Virus record (IMG/VR): IMGVR_UViG_3300031772_000093
Location: 1 to 40,548 of that record
From: a virus
Strand: one strand, 5' to 3'
Length of the DNA stretch: 40,548 nt
Shown piece by piece: positions 1 through 7,524 of the stretch (the first letter of the stretch is position 1; the number at the start of each line of letters is the position of its first letter). The position numbers were made by a program, and so were the translations under genes. A model generated the notes under the pieces. It was not told the origin of the DNA, did not search any database, and saw nothing but the letters and a program-made list of their open reading frames with translations.

Positions 1-1
1 A

Positions 2-730
2 TACTTTGTAAGAGGACGCGCCTTCAACTACCGTCTCATGTTCCGGAAGCTCCAGATTGGAGATGCGTCGGCGCAAGGGACGGAACAATGGCTATGTATC
101 AAGCCTGACGATCAGACTCCATATGTTCTAGGGCAGGAAGCGCTGAGTAAGGGTTGGATCCCTCCGGCTGGATTCTCTTCCCTCCCGGCTTCGGTACAAT
201 CCCAGATCCCGGAACAGTACCGATATTGGGATAACAAGAGCGCGGACAAGGTTAAAACCATTCGAGATTTGCTGATCGAGGCCATCAAGAGCGGCGAGGT
301 CAAGATTGACTATGGCGCTCTTCCCACCAAGAAGAGCGTTTCCAAAGCCCAGGTCCGCATCTACCTCCCGATCCAGAAGGTTGAATCCGACAAGCGGCTC
401 GTCACGGGCATCGTTCTGGAACCCGATAAGGTGGACGCGCAGAACGACACCGTGACTTGTGAAACCATCGAGCGCGCGGCCCACCGCTTCGTGTCCAGGT
501 ATAACCGAGACACTCAGATCGGTCTCATGCACTCCATCTTCGGGGAGAACGGGCTAGAACTGGTCGAATCCTTCATCGTACCCAACGACATGACCATCGG
601 AGGTTCCAAGGTGACGAAGGGGACCTGGGTCATGACGGTAAAGGTCCTGAACGACGATGTCTGGAAGCGAGTCAAGAACGGAGAGATCACCGGCTTCTCC
701 ATCGGTGGTCTCGCGACTGTATCAAGTTGA
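2..730 (+). CDS. XkdF-like prohead serine protease (5' partial)
   Basis: Probable head maturation protease of the XkdF/S78-like type, which trims scaffold and capsid during prohead maturation. The frame is open to the first base of the window; ATG 38 is the first in-window start but has no visible ribosome site, so the gene probably begins upstream. Counting from ATG 38, the protease core is about residues 105-230: strand LVTGIVLEPDKVDAQ, candidate catalytic His165 in LMHS, and candidate nucleophile Ser221 in GFSIGG, the arrangement typical of this family. About 100 residues precede the core and I do not recognise them. The gene ends in TGA, and the same frame stays open into the next gene, which starts with a segment normally attached to this protease (see findings). 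Confidence 0.8.
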   Translation, partial: YFVRGRAFNYRLMFRKLQIGDASAQGTEQWLCIKPDDQTPYVLGQEALSKGWIPPAGFSSLPASVQSQIPEQYRYWDNKSADKVKTIRDLLIEAIKSGEVKIDYGALPTKKSVSKAQVRIYLPIQKVESDKRLVTGIVLEPDKVDAQNDTVTCETIERAAHRFVSRYNRDTQIGLMHSIFGENGLELVESFIVPNDMTIGGSKVTKGTWVMTVKVLNDDVWKRVKNGEITGFSIGGLATVSS

Positions 731-772
731 TCCCCTTCCCTCGCCGTGCGCTCAGCGGTTAGACTAACAGTG

Positions 773-1798
773 ATGGGCGCTACCAGCGAGAAACAAGATG
801 GTGTGCGAGAGCTGTTGGAGCTTGAGGTTCGCGAGGTTTCTCTGGTGGACCGACCCGCAATCAAACGTGAGTTCGTGATCGTCAAACGACTGGGGGATAC
901 GATGGGAAACTTCGCGCCAGACTCCGAAGAGATCAAGCACGCGCTCCAGCTTCTGAAGCGGCTCGCCCTGGAACACCTGGAGCCGATCACCGCCGCCATC
1001 AAGAAGTCGCAGGAAGGTGCGACCGCTCCCACGGCGGAGCAGCTCACGGACCTGTACGGACAGACCGTGGAAAGCCTCTTCATGGCGCATTCCGACCTCG
1101 CCGGCATCTCGAAGTCGCTCAAGGATGGAGGAGCGATGGACGAGGCCAAGGAAGTCGAGGCGGTGGAGAAGGCAGTCAAGAAGGCAGGTCTGCCGACCGA
1201 TCTCAAGGAAGCCTTCGGCAAGGTCCTGCCCTGGCTGAAGGGCGCAGGCGCGAAGTTCATCCCCGAAGCGGACAAGGACGCGCTCCAGATGGTGGTCGCG
1301 TTTCTCGGCAAGGTCGGCGCAGGCGGCTACCCGTACCCATCGCCCCAGGGCAAGACCGTCCAGAAGGGCGAAGAGGGACAGGCCGCGGGGACCGACGCCA
1401 AGCCCGTTACCACCCCGGAAGAGGTGGAAAAGGCAAGCTCCAAGCGGATGACGAACGAGCGTCTCACCTGCCTCAAGGACGCCATCTCGAAGCTCAGCGA
1501 CATCGTCAAGGCTTTCGAGGAGCCGGATATGACGCAGGATCACAAGCCTGTCCCGACCACGGAAACGATGTCGGCGCAGCTGCGGAAGATGGTGGACGAC
1601 GCTACGGAGCCCCTGAAGAAGACCATCACCGGCTTGGAGAAGAGCCTCAAGACCACCGAGGAGAGCGACAAGAGCCACTCCGACGAGGTCACCGCGCTGA
1701 AGAAGCGGCTGGATGCCGTGGAGGGGACCTCGAAGGGCGGAACCGAAGAGGGGAAGCCCATCTCCAAGGCCGACAGCATCTGGAAGGGCCTCATCTGA
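773..1798 (+). CDS. Scaffold-like head protein carrying the displaced XkdF tail segment
   Basis: 341 aa, rich in Lys, Glu and Ala, with predicted coiled-coil stretches near the C-terminus (TEPLKKTITGLEKSLKTTEE and on). Residues about 17-40 read LEVREVSLVDRPAIKREFV, a segment that in S78/XkdF-like proteases normally follows the catalytic domain in one chain. The remainder is helical and charged, as expected of an internal scaffold between protease and capsid genes. Start is uncertain: GTG 746, GTG 770 and ATG 773 are in frame and none has a strong ribosome site; ATG 901 is a later option. It is in the same frame as the protease, separated only by one TGA and five sense codons before GTG 746. 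The scaffold role is inferred from position and composition. Confidence 0.75.
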   Translation: MGATSEKQDGVRELLELEVREVSLVDRPAIKREFVIVKRLGDTMGNFAPDSEEIKHALQLLKRLALEHLEPITAAIKKSQEGATAPTAEQLTDLYGQTVESLFMAHSDLAGISKSLKDGGAMDEAKEVEAVEKAVKKAGLPTDLKEAFGKVLPWLKGAGAKFIPEADKDALQMVVAFLGKVGAGGYPYPSPQGKTVQKGEEGQAAGTDAKPVTTPEEVEKASSKRMTNERLTCLKDAISKLSDIVKAFEEPDMTQDHKPVPTTETMSAQLRKMVDDATEPLKKTITGLEKSLKTTEESDKSHSDEVTALKKRLDAVEGTSKGGTEEGKPISKADSIWKGLI

Positions 1799-1850
1799 GG
1801 CGGAACGAGAGAACGCAACCCAAAAGCAGACATCGGAGCAGGAGAAGATC

Positions 1851-3053
1851 ATGACGAACGAGGAGCTGGTCAAGAAGGGCATCATCACCGCCGATGCGCT
1901 GGCGGCAAGCGGCAAGCTGAACGACGCACAGTCCGACAAGTTCCTGGACTACGTGTTCGATCTCACCGGGCTCTCCAAGCTGGCCCGCACCGTTCGGTTC
2001 CGCAACGAGAACATGGACATCGACAAGATCGGCGTCGGCAGGCGCGTGGCGATGCCCGCGGCAGAAGCGCGCGATCCCCAGGTGCGACGCGGCGTGAGCA
2101 CCTCCAAGGTCAGCCTCACCCCGAAGGAGATCATCGTCCCCTTCGAGGTCGGTGACACCTTCAAGGAGATCAACCTGGAAGGCGTGACGGTGGAGGATCA
2201 CATCGTTCGGATGATGAGCACGCAGCTCGGGAACGACGTGGAAGACCTCTACATCAACGGCGATTCCGTGGGACCGGCGGTGGTCGAGGGGGACATCATC
2301 GAGGGTGGCTCCGCGACGGACTACATCAAGGACGGCTACATGGCCCTGTTCGACGGCTGGCTGCGTCAGGCCGATTCGTCCAACGGGGTAGACTTCGGAG
2401 GGGTCAACATCTCCTCCAACGTCTTCAGCCGGATGCTGAACGCGATGCCGATCAAGTTCCGGCGCGACAAGACCAAGCTCATGTTCCTGTGCTCGCCGGA
2501 TCTGGAGCAGCTCTACAGGGAGCGCATCTCCACCCGCGCCACGGCCAGCGGCGACAACGCGCTCAGCTCCACGGAGCCGATCACGCCCTTCGGTGTCCCG
2601 CTCCTCCCCTTCCCGCTCTTCCAGTTCTATCCGCCCGTGGTCCAGAACGTCACCTTCACCGGCTCCGGCACCACCGTGTCCCTCCGCTATGGCCCGGTCC
2701 AGGCGGGAACCGTCGTGGTCACCCCGACCTCCCTGGCCGGGGTTCCCGAGGAAGCCTACGTCAACCCCACGGACTACACCGTGGACGAGACGGCGGGAAC
2801 GATCACCCACGCGGGCGGTGGCTCCGCCATCGGGCCCACGGCCACGGTCAAGGTCACCTACTCCGCATACCCGCAGCTCATCCTGACCCTGAAGGAGAAC
2901 CTCATCGCGGCCATCGGGCGGGACATCCGCATCGAGAAAGACCGCGACATCTTCAAGCGGGTCAACCAATACGTCATCACGGCCAAGATCGACGCCAAGG
3001 TGGAAGAGCTGACGGCGATGGTCAAGGCGTACAACCTCGGGAACAGCATCTAG
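1851..3053 (+). CDS. Major capsid protein with inserted beta domain
   Basis: 400 aa; forms the icosahedral shell. ATG 1851 is preceded by a clear GGAGCAGGAGA ribosome site; an upstream extension of the frame overlaps the previous gene and lacks such a site. The N-terminal arm (LAASGKLNDAQSDKFLDYVF), the central stretch with SKVSLTPKEIIVPFEVGD and DLYINGDS, and the C-terminal ILTLKENLIAAIGRDIRIEKDRD match the HK97-fold coat family found beside XkdF-type proteases. Residues about 261-340 are Thr/Val/Gly-rich, beta-like, and interrupt the fold just before the conserved C-terminal strand; this looks like a surface decoration domain. The gene lies directly after protease and scaffold, and a strong hairpin follows its stop codon. 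Confidence 0.9.
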   Translation: MTNEELVKKGIITADALAASGKLNDAQSDKFLDYVFDLTGLSKLARTVRFRNENMDIDKIGVGRRVAMPAAEARDPQVRRGVSTSKVSLTPKEIIVPFEVGDTFKEINLEGVTVEDHIVRMMSTQLGNDVEDLYINGDSVGPAVVEGDIIEGGSATDYIKDGYMALFDGWLRQADSSNGVDFGGVNISSNVFSRMLNAMPIKFRRDKTKLMFLCSPDLEQLYRERISTRATASGDNALSSTEPITPFGVPLLPFPLFQFYPPVVQNVTFTGSGTTVSLRYGPVQAGTVVVTPTSLAGVPEEAYVNPTDYTVDETAGTITHAGGGSAIGPTATVKVTYSAYPQLILTLKENLIAAIGRDIRIEKDRDIFKRVNQYVITAKIDAKVEELTAMVKAYNLGNSI

Positions 3054-3067
3054 TCGGGAACGGGAGC

Positions 3068-3105
3068 GCGTGCGGCGTTGGCTAACCCCGGTCAGCGCCG
3101 CACGC
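3068..3105 (+). other. Strong RNA hairpin after the capsid gene
   Basis: GCGTGCGGCG (3068-3077) pairs perfectly with CGCCGCACGC (3096-3105); five inner pairs, including wobbles, extend the stem to about 15 and leave an eight-base loop. It starts 15 bases after the capsid stop. No T-run follows, so it is not a standard intrinsic terminator. It may protect the 3' end of the capsid message or partly attenuate downstream transcription. Confidence 0.6.
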
Positions 3106-3136
3106 CACGCGCCGTGAATTGGGAGGTATCCACAAC

Positions 3137-3598
3137 ATGGCCAAGCAGTATCTTGTCGAACTGGTCCAGGGACAGACCCACGTTACCCCGTGGGGACAGG
3201 TGTCGAATCGCAACAGGCGCTTCAGTGAGACCGATGAGGCGCGCATCCGCTACTTCCGCAACGACGGCAGATTCCAGATCACGGACGCCGGGGAAGCAGC
3301 CAAGGAAGGTCCGGTGGTCGCTCCGTCCGCCAGGCCCGTCAGCGTCGGGAGGGTCAAGGCAGTACCGCTGACCGACGCGCGCATCCTCGCTCTGGCCAAG
3401 GCTACGGTGAGTATCACGCAATCGAAGCCCGCGCTGCTGTCTCTCGCCAAGGACCTGGGAGTGAAGGAAGCCGACTCGAAGGGGAAGCCCATCCTGGTCA
3501 AGCTCATCAAGGAGCGACAGGCGGCCATTCTCGCGGAGCAGTCGGAATCCGAGGAGCAGGAAGAGCAGGAGGATGAGGGCGAAGCAGAATCGGAGTGA
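3137..3598 (+). CDS. Small head-region protein, acidic tail
   Basis: 153 aa, unrecognised as a whole. ATG 3137 follows GGGAGG at good spacing; a TTG at 3119 is a poorer start. N-terminal half is polar and beta-like (YLVELVQGQTHVTPWGQV). Residues about 110-137 (LLSLAKDLGVKEADSKGKPILVKLIKER) resemble a SAP/HeH-type helix-extension-helix, often a nucleic-acid or assembly contact. The last 17 residues are almost all Glu, Asp, Ser and Gln. Its place between the capsid and connector genes suggests a head completion or capsid-associated role, but that is inference from position. Confidence 0.75.
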   Translation: MAKQYLVELVQGQTHVTPWGQVSNRNRRFSETDEARIRYFRNDGRFQITDAGEAAKEGPVVAPSARPVSVGRVKAVPLTDARILALAKATVSITQSKPALLSLAKDLGVKEADSKGKPILVKLIKERQAAILAEQSESEEQEEQEDEGEAESE

Positions 3599-3601
3599 CG
3601 G

Positions 3602-4015
3602 TTGTTCTGCTTCAACCTCTCAGACGGCTCCACGCTTTCAATCGACCTCGCTCAAGACGCGGATCAAGAGCGGTGGTCCGCGCTCCGTTCTGACCCCAAG
3701 TTCCAAGAGGACATCCGAGGGGTTTCCATACAGGGCGACGCAAGGACCCTGACGTTGCCGGTTCCCTTCCGCTTTCGCACCATCCATTTCGACATCGGGT
3801 TCTCCAAGGCACAGGGGAAGTCAGGTACCAAGATGGAGCGAGCGTATTGCTACGCAGACTCCATCCGCATCGTCCTGACCTCTTACACCGAAGGAGGGAT
3901 GCGGTTATCGAAGGTTGAGGTGTCCCGCGTTGGGAAGATGAGGCACGGTCCCTTGATGTCGCCTAACAGGCGACGAGATGGGCTTGGCGGGCGGGAAGGG
4001 GACGAGACAGGGTAG
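3602..4015 (+). CDS. Hypothetical protein between head and connector genes
   Basis: 137 aa, unrecognised. TTG 3602 is the first possible start: an in-frame stop lies at 3596. The only purine-rich ribosome site (CGGAG) overlaps the end of the previous gene. The protein reads as a compact beta-rich domain over residues 1-115 (FNLSDGSTLSIDL, TLTLPVPFRFRTIHFDIGF, SIRIVLTSYTEGG) with a basic, Gly/Arg-rich tail. Same strand and spacing as the neighbouring virion genes support it being real; function unknown. Confidence 0.6.
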   Translation: MFCFNLSDGSTLSIDLAQDADQERWSALRSDPKFQEDIRGVSIQGDARTLTLPVPFRFRTIHFDIGFSKAQGKSGTKMERAYCYADSIRIVLTSYTEGGMRLSKVEVSRVGKMRHGPLMSPNRRRDGLGGREGDETG

Positions 4016-4046
4016 GATCGGGTAGCACGCTACGGGAGGGCAGAGG

Positions 4047-5138
4047 ATGCCGTATCTGGCTGTTGGTCAGGAGAACACGCGACTCCTCCTTGCGCTTCGA
4101 GTGGTGGACGCAACCGGTCACCTCTACAATCCGACCTCCGTGAAGTTCTTCATCAAGAGGCTTTCGGACGGTGTACAGGTGTTCCCAACACCCTCCGGCT
4201 CCGAAGATGTTACCCATTACGGCCAAGGTGTTGGGGTATTCCCGGCGTGGAACACGACAGCGAACACCGGATGGAAACCCACGACTCCGTTCACCGTGGG
4301 GGCACACCAGATCGTTTGGAAGTATGCCGACCCCGATGGCGTCGCCATCTTGGAATGGAGGCAGATCTTCAACGTCGTTGCGGCCGGTTTGGGCCTCCCG
4401 TATTGGACCTACATCGATCCCATCGAGGTCAGAGCGGAGGGGATAACCCCGGCACAGCTTTCTGACGCGCGCATGCTCGTTCTACTCAGGCGAGCCCAGA
4501 ACTACATCGAGCGCGCCTGTCGTCAACCGTTCCGACCCACGGAACTGACCCTCAAGGTCGATGGGCCGGAAGCGGAAGTGGTGCATCTAGGTGTACCGAT
4601 CATTGGCGTCGAACACGTCAAGATCAACGATTCGACCATCCTTCTGGACAAGTCTTGTTACAGGGTGTACTTCACTTCGACGCTCGATCAGTATGGAGGA
4701 TGGTCTCCCGAGGACAACCTCCACAATCCGCGAATCCGGATGACGGCTCCGTCCGTTGCCGATTCCATCTACCGTCAGGGCGGTGGAAGCGCGCGGTACA
4801 CTCGTCCAGGACGTTTCGCCGTGGGGGCGCAGAATCAGGAGATCAAGGGCATCTTCGGAGCCTTGGGACCTGACGGTTGTACTCCTGAACTCATCCGCTA
4901 CGCGATGTTGCGTCTCATCTACGCCAACACGGAACCTCTCATCCCTGGAGTTGTACCGGCTCCGCAGGGAGACATCGCGAGCGAGTCAACCGACCGACAT
5001 TCCATCTCCTATGGTACGGACAGCGGAGCGGCTCCATACGCGGCGCTCTCAACCTGCTCCGAGGTGGAGGAGATCATCCGCTCGCATCGCGCTCCCATCG
5101 GTATCTCCGCTCCGGCTCCAGCTTGGACATATGGCTGA
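4047..5138 (+). CDS. Head-tail connector (gp6/YqbG-like) with N-terminal beta domain
   Basis: 363 aa. ATG 4047 follows GGGAGGGCAGAGG. Residues about 1-115 form a beta-sandwich-like domain (TRLLLALRVVDATGHLYNPTS then VWKYADPDGVAILEWRQIF) of the sort found at virion surfaces. Residues about 120-360 begin with YIDPIEVRAEGI and a helical DARMLVLLRRAQNYIERACRQPF, the hallmark of gp6/YqbG-type adaptors that dock on the portal ring. The connector part alone is usually 120-200 aa, so the N-terminal domain makes this protein long. It overlaps the next gene by one base (TGATG). Adaptor role is fairly sure; the role of the added domain is unknown. Confidence 0.7.
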   Translation: MPYLAVGQENTRLLLALRVVDATGHLYNPTSVKFFIKRLSDGVQVFPTPSGSEDVTHYGQGVGVFPAWNTTANTGWKPTTPFTVGAHQIVWKYADPDGVAILEWRQIFNVVAAGLGLPYWTYIDPIEVRAEGITPAQLSDARMLVLLRRAQNYIERACRQPFRPTELTLKVDGPEAEVVHLGVPIIGVEHVKINDSTILLDKSCYRVYFTSTLDQYGGWSPEDNLHNPRIRMTAPSVADSIYRQGGGSARYTRPGRFAVGAQNQEIKGIFGALGPDGCTPELIRYAMLRLIYANTEPLIPGVVPAPQGDIASESTDRHSISYGTDSGAAPYAALSTCSEVEEIIRSHRAPIGISAPAPAWTYG

Positions 5139-5542
5139 TGCCCCAACCCAGACTCATACACCCTGTTACGCTCGTCATCCTCCCGATCAACAAGGGAGAC
5201 ACGGTGTATGATGGGGCGGCTCGGGAACCGGTCAAGCAGGTTTCGAGGTCGGAACCCGTGTCTGTTCCGGCGCAGGTCCAATGGAGCAAGCTTTCCGACC
5301 CGCAGCCAAACCGAGGAGGGGTTCAGGAGAAGTCCAGCGGATACGTGATCTTCAGAACCATCGACCTTGAGATTCGCTCCTACTGGCCGCAACGGGGAGA
5401 TAGAATCACCTCCATCGGGACGAAGTACACGAATCAACATCTGTATCTCACCGGCCAGGAACCGGCGGGCCATTACGATGGCGATCCCAAGCTTCTGGTC
5501 TTCAACTTCGAGGATCGCCAGCCAACCCAGAGGAGTGGGTGA
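5138..5542 (+). CDS. Head closure / stopper-like protein
   Basis: 134 aa, beta-rich. ATG 5138 overlaps the connector stop; TTG 5123 is an alternative inside the previous gene. The pattern of strands (VTLVILPINKGDTVYD, VQWSKLSD, YVIFRTIDLEI, then GDRITSIGT) fits the small beta-barrel head-closure proteins encoded between the adaptor and tail-completion genes in PBSX-like and lambda-like phages. These cap the portal channel after packaging. The call rests mainly on size, fold pattern and gene order. Confidence 0.55.
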   Translation: MPQPRLIHPVTLVILPINKGDTVYDGAAREPVKQVSRSEPVSVPAQVQWSKLSDPQPNRGGVQEKSSGYVIFRTIDLEIRSYWPQRGDRITSIGTKYTNQHLYLTGQEPAGHYDGDPKLLVFNFEDRQPTQRSG

Positions 5543-6225
5543 TGGCGAAGGGAACCAAGGCTTCCATCACCTGTAAGGTGGAGTTCACGAAGGGCTGGGA
5601 CAAGCTGAAGGCTCTCCTCTCCTACGCTCGGATGACTCCGGCGGTCAACCGTTACATGGAGCAGGCGACTCGTTTCAACTGTCTAAAAGCGGTCAGGGCG
5701 GTTCGCAACTCCATCCGGACCCCTTCGGTTTATGGAGGCCCTCCCAACGCCCCTCTGACGATCTTCATCAAGGGGAGTAGCAAGCCTCTGGTCCACCATT
5801 CGGAACTGTTCAAGGCTGTCACCTACAAAGTATTCACGCCCTTTACTGCGGAGGTCGGCATCCTCAAGGGGAACAAGGTCGTCAACATCGCGATCAGTCT
5901 ACATCAAGGACAGGTCATCAAGGTCACTCCGAAGATGCGTGGCCTCTTCGCGCGACTCGCTGACGCAGGGCGTTTCCGCAAGAGCTTCAGCCCCGGTTCC
6001 CGGCGTGGACCGGGAAGCCTCACCGGGCGAGCGGCGGAGTTGTGGGCGCAGCGCCCCAACAAGAAGTGGAAGGCTCTGAAGCCGGGAACGACTCATATCC
6101 GCGTACCTCCCAGACCTTACATGAAGGCCGTTCTTGAGAGCAAGGCGCTGCTGATGGAGATGCAGAACAATTGGGTCGCAGCGCTCGGAGCGGCGCTCGC
6201 AGGCACCAAGCCGGAGCTGACATGA
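5542..6225 (+). CDS. Tail completion / neck protein (HK97 gp10-like)
   Basis: 227 aa. ATG 5542 overlaps the previous stop and is preceded by AGAGGAG; GTG 5539 is a near-equal alternative. Helical N-terminus (NRYMEQATRFNCLKAVRAVRNSIRT), a central beta region, and near the C-terminus the signature VPPRPYMKAVLESKALLMEM, very like the PPRPF/Y-L motif of HK97 gp10, Mu gpG and related neck proteins that join head and tail. Longer than usual for the family (about 140-170 aa), with a basic insert (SFSPGSRRGPGSLTGRAAELW). Overlaps the next gene by four bases. Confidence 0.7.
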   Translation: MAKGTKASITCKVEFTKGWDKLKALLSYARMTPAVNRYMEQATRFNCLKAVRAVRNSIRTPSVYGGPPNAPLTIFIKGSSKPLVHHSELFKAVTYKVFTPFTAEVGILKGNKVVNIAISLHQGQVIKVTPKMRGLFARLADAGRFRKSFSPGSRRGPGSLTGRAAELWAQRPNKKWKALKPGTTHIRVPPRPYMKAVLESKALLMEMQNNWVAALGAALAGTKPELT

Positions 6226-7523
6226 TCTCGCGCCGTCTCATCAAGTGCTTCAGCCTTGGCCCCGATTCCGTGGGACGGCTCAAGCTTTCCGACCCCTCCA
6301 AGATTGGGGTTGATGCGCGGAACGCCTGTCTGGCTCTCCGTCTTGTTTCAGACGGTATCGGAGGAGCGTGGTACTCCACCGATGGCGACATCTACGCTGA
6401 GACGTGGACGACGCAGCCCGGAGCCCTGGTAGGATGGGTGCAGATCCAACTCATCTTCGCTGAGCCAAAGGACGACAATAGGAACGCTGTAACCGAGGTC
6501 AAACTCCGTCTCACCAACGGTTCCGTACATAAGTATTGGAACGGTTCCGCGTGGGTCGCTTCCGGCGTTTCCAACTGGAATACCGTACAAGAGGTCAGCG
6601 AAAACATTTCGTCTTGGAACGACCCAAAGCTTGGGTTCGTCCTGAATCTTCATACGACGGATAGGAGGTATACCCCGGCTGTAAGCAAGGTCCGAATGGT
6701 ATTGGACGTGGACCTCCCATCCTTCATGGAAGACTGGATCTATCGTTCCCTCATAGCTCAGATGGCTTCCGACATCATCGTCGCGACGGACTATGTCATC
6801 GAGTCTCCCGGTGGAACGGACATCGACCTTGCGGCATTCCCGCTCGAAGGGTCGTGGAACATCGTGGACGCGGAAGGGGCTTGGGACTACACGGATGATC
6901 CAGGGCGCGACACCAACCTGTTCTCAAGCTACACATCCGGCCATATCACCCTCTCCTCTCCCATCGACGCCGGGCATAGGGTTTGGATTCGCCTGCTCTA
7001 CAAGCCCGTGATTGCTGTTACGACAAGCCAAGATTATACAGAGTTGGATGCGTCTCCTTCAATCCTCTTCGAGACCATCGAAGTACAGGACCTTGGGCGC
7101 GCGGCGCTTTCCGACTACGTCATGGACATCTATGCCGACCCGCCAACTGCGGTTATACTTTCAGCGCCCAGACGGGCACGCATCCTTTTCAACCTGGTAG
7201 TTACTGCCCCAACGGCAGTGGACTTGATGAGATTGACGGAGTCGGTTGCTGCTTTCCTGGACGGCCATCCGGTACTGACCTCCTTCGCGACGGATGACAG
7301 GGCCAGCCTGGTTGTAACTTCCCCGTTTACTTCATCGACCTCGCCCAACCTTGCGGACCTACAGAGCGCGGGTATGAGCTTCAACCTCGAAAACATCTAC
7401 CAATGGCTGCAACCGGCCCAAGAAGCCGGTGACGTTCCAGGGGTAGGCTACGGGGTCAAGCGAGTGCTCGTTGGCGTTGAGGTCGGAGCAGGTTCCGAAC
7501 AGATCATTTTGGAGGACACATAG
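6222..7523 (+). CDS. Tail terminator-like protein with large N-terminal extension
   Basis: 433 aa. Start at ATG 6222 gives the ATGA overlap with the previous gene. The last ~150 residues (from about FETIEVQDLG: repeated short strands, then TAVDLMRLTESVAAFLDGHP) look like a small alpha/beta tail-terminator ring protein, which stops tube and sheath growth and contacts the neck. This fits its place just before the sheath gene. The first ~200 residues (SDGIGGAWYSTDGDIYAETW, VTEVKLRLTNGSVHKYWNG) are beta-rich and look like a separate domain. Typical terminators are 130-200 aa. Both domain assignments are by pattern and position. Confidence 0.55.
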   Translation: MISRRLIKCFSLGPDSVGRLKLSDPSKIGVDARNACLALRLVSDGIGGAWYSTDGDIYAETWTTQPGALVGWVQIQLIFAEPKDDNRNAVTEVKLRLTNGSVHKYWNGSAWVASGVSNWNTVQEVSENISSWNDPKLGFVLNLHTTDRRYTPAVSKVRMVLDVDLPSFMEDWIYRSLIAQMASDIIVATDYVIESPGGTDIDLAAFPLEGSWNIVDAEGAWDYTDDPGRDTNLFSSYTSGHITLSSPIDAGHRVWIRLLYKPVIAVTTSQDYTELDASPSILFETIEVQDLGRAALSDYVMDIYADPPTAVILSAPRRARILFNLVVTAPTAVDLMRLTESVAAFLDGHPVLTSFATDDRASLVVTSPFTSSTSPNLADLQSAGMSFNLENIYQWLQPAQEAGDVPGVGYGVKRVLVGVEVGAGSEQIILEDT

Positions 7524-7524
7524 C

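Noticed and set aside
728-730. Genome-wide recoding of TGA as a sense codon
   Set aside because: Many genes here end in TGA at sensible family lengths with overlapping starts, so TGA is a normal stop; only this local case is odd.
1791-2969. Long - strand frame opposite the capsid gene
   Set aside because: Low-complexity His/Asp/Val/Gly product, no ribosome site, fully explained as a shadow of the capsid reading frame.
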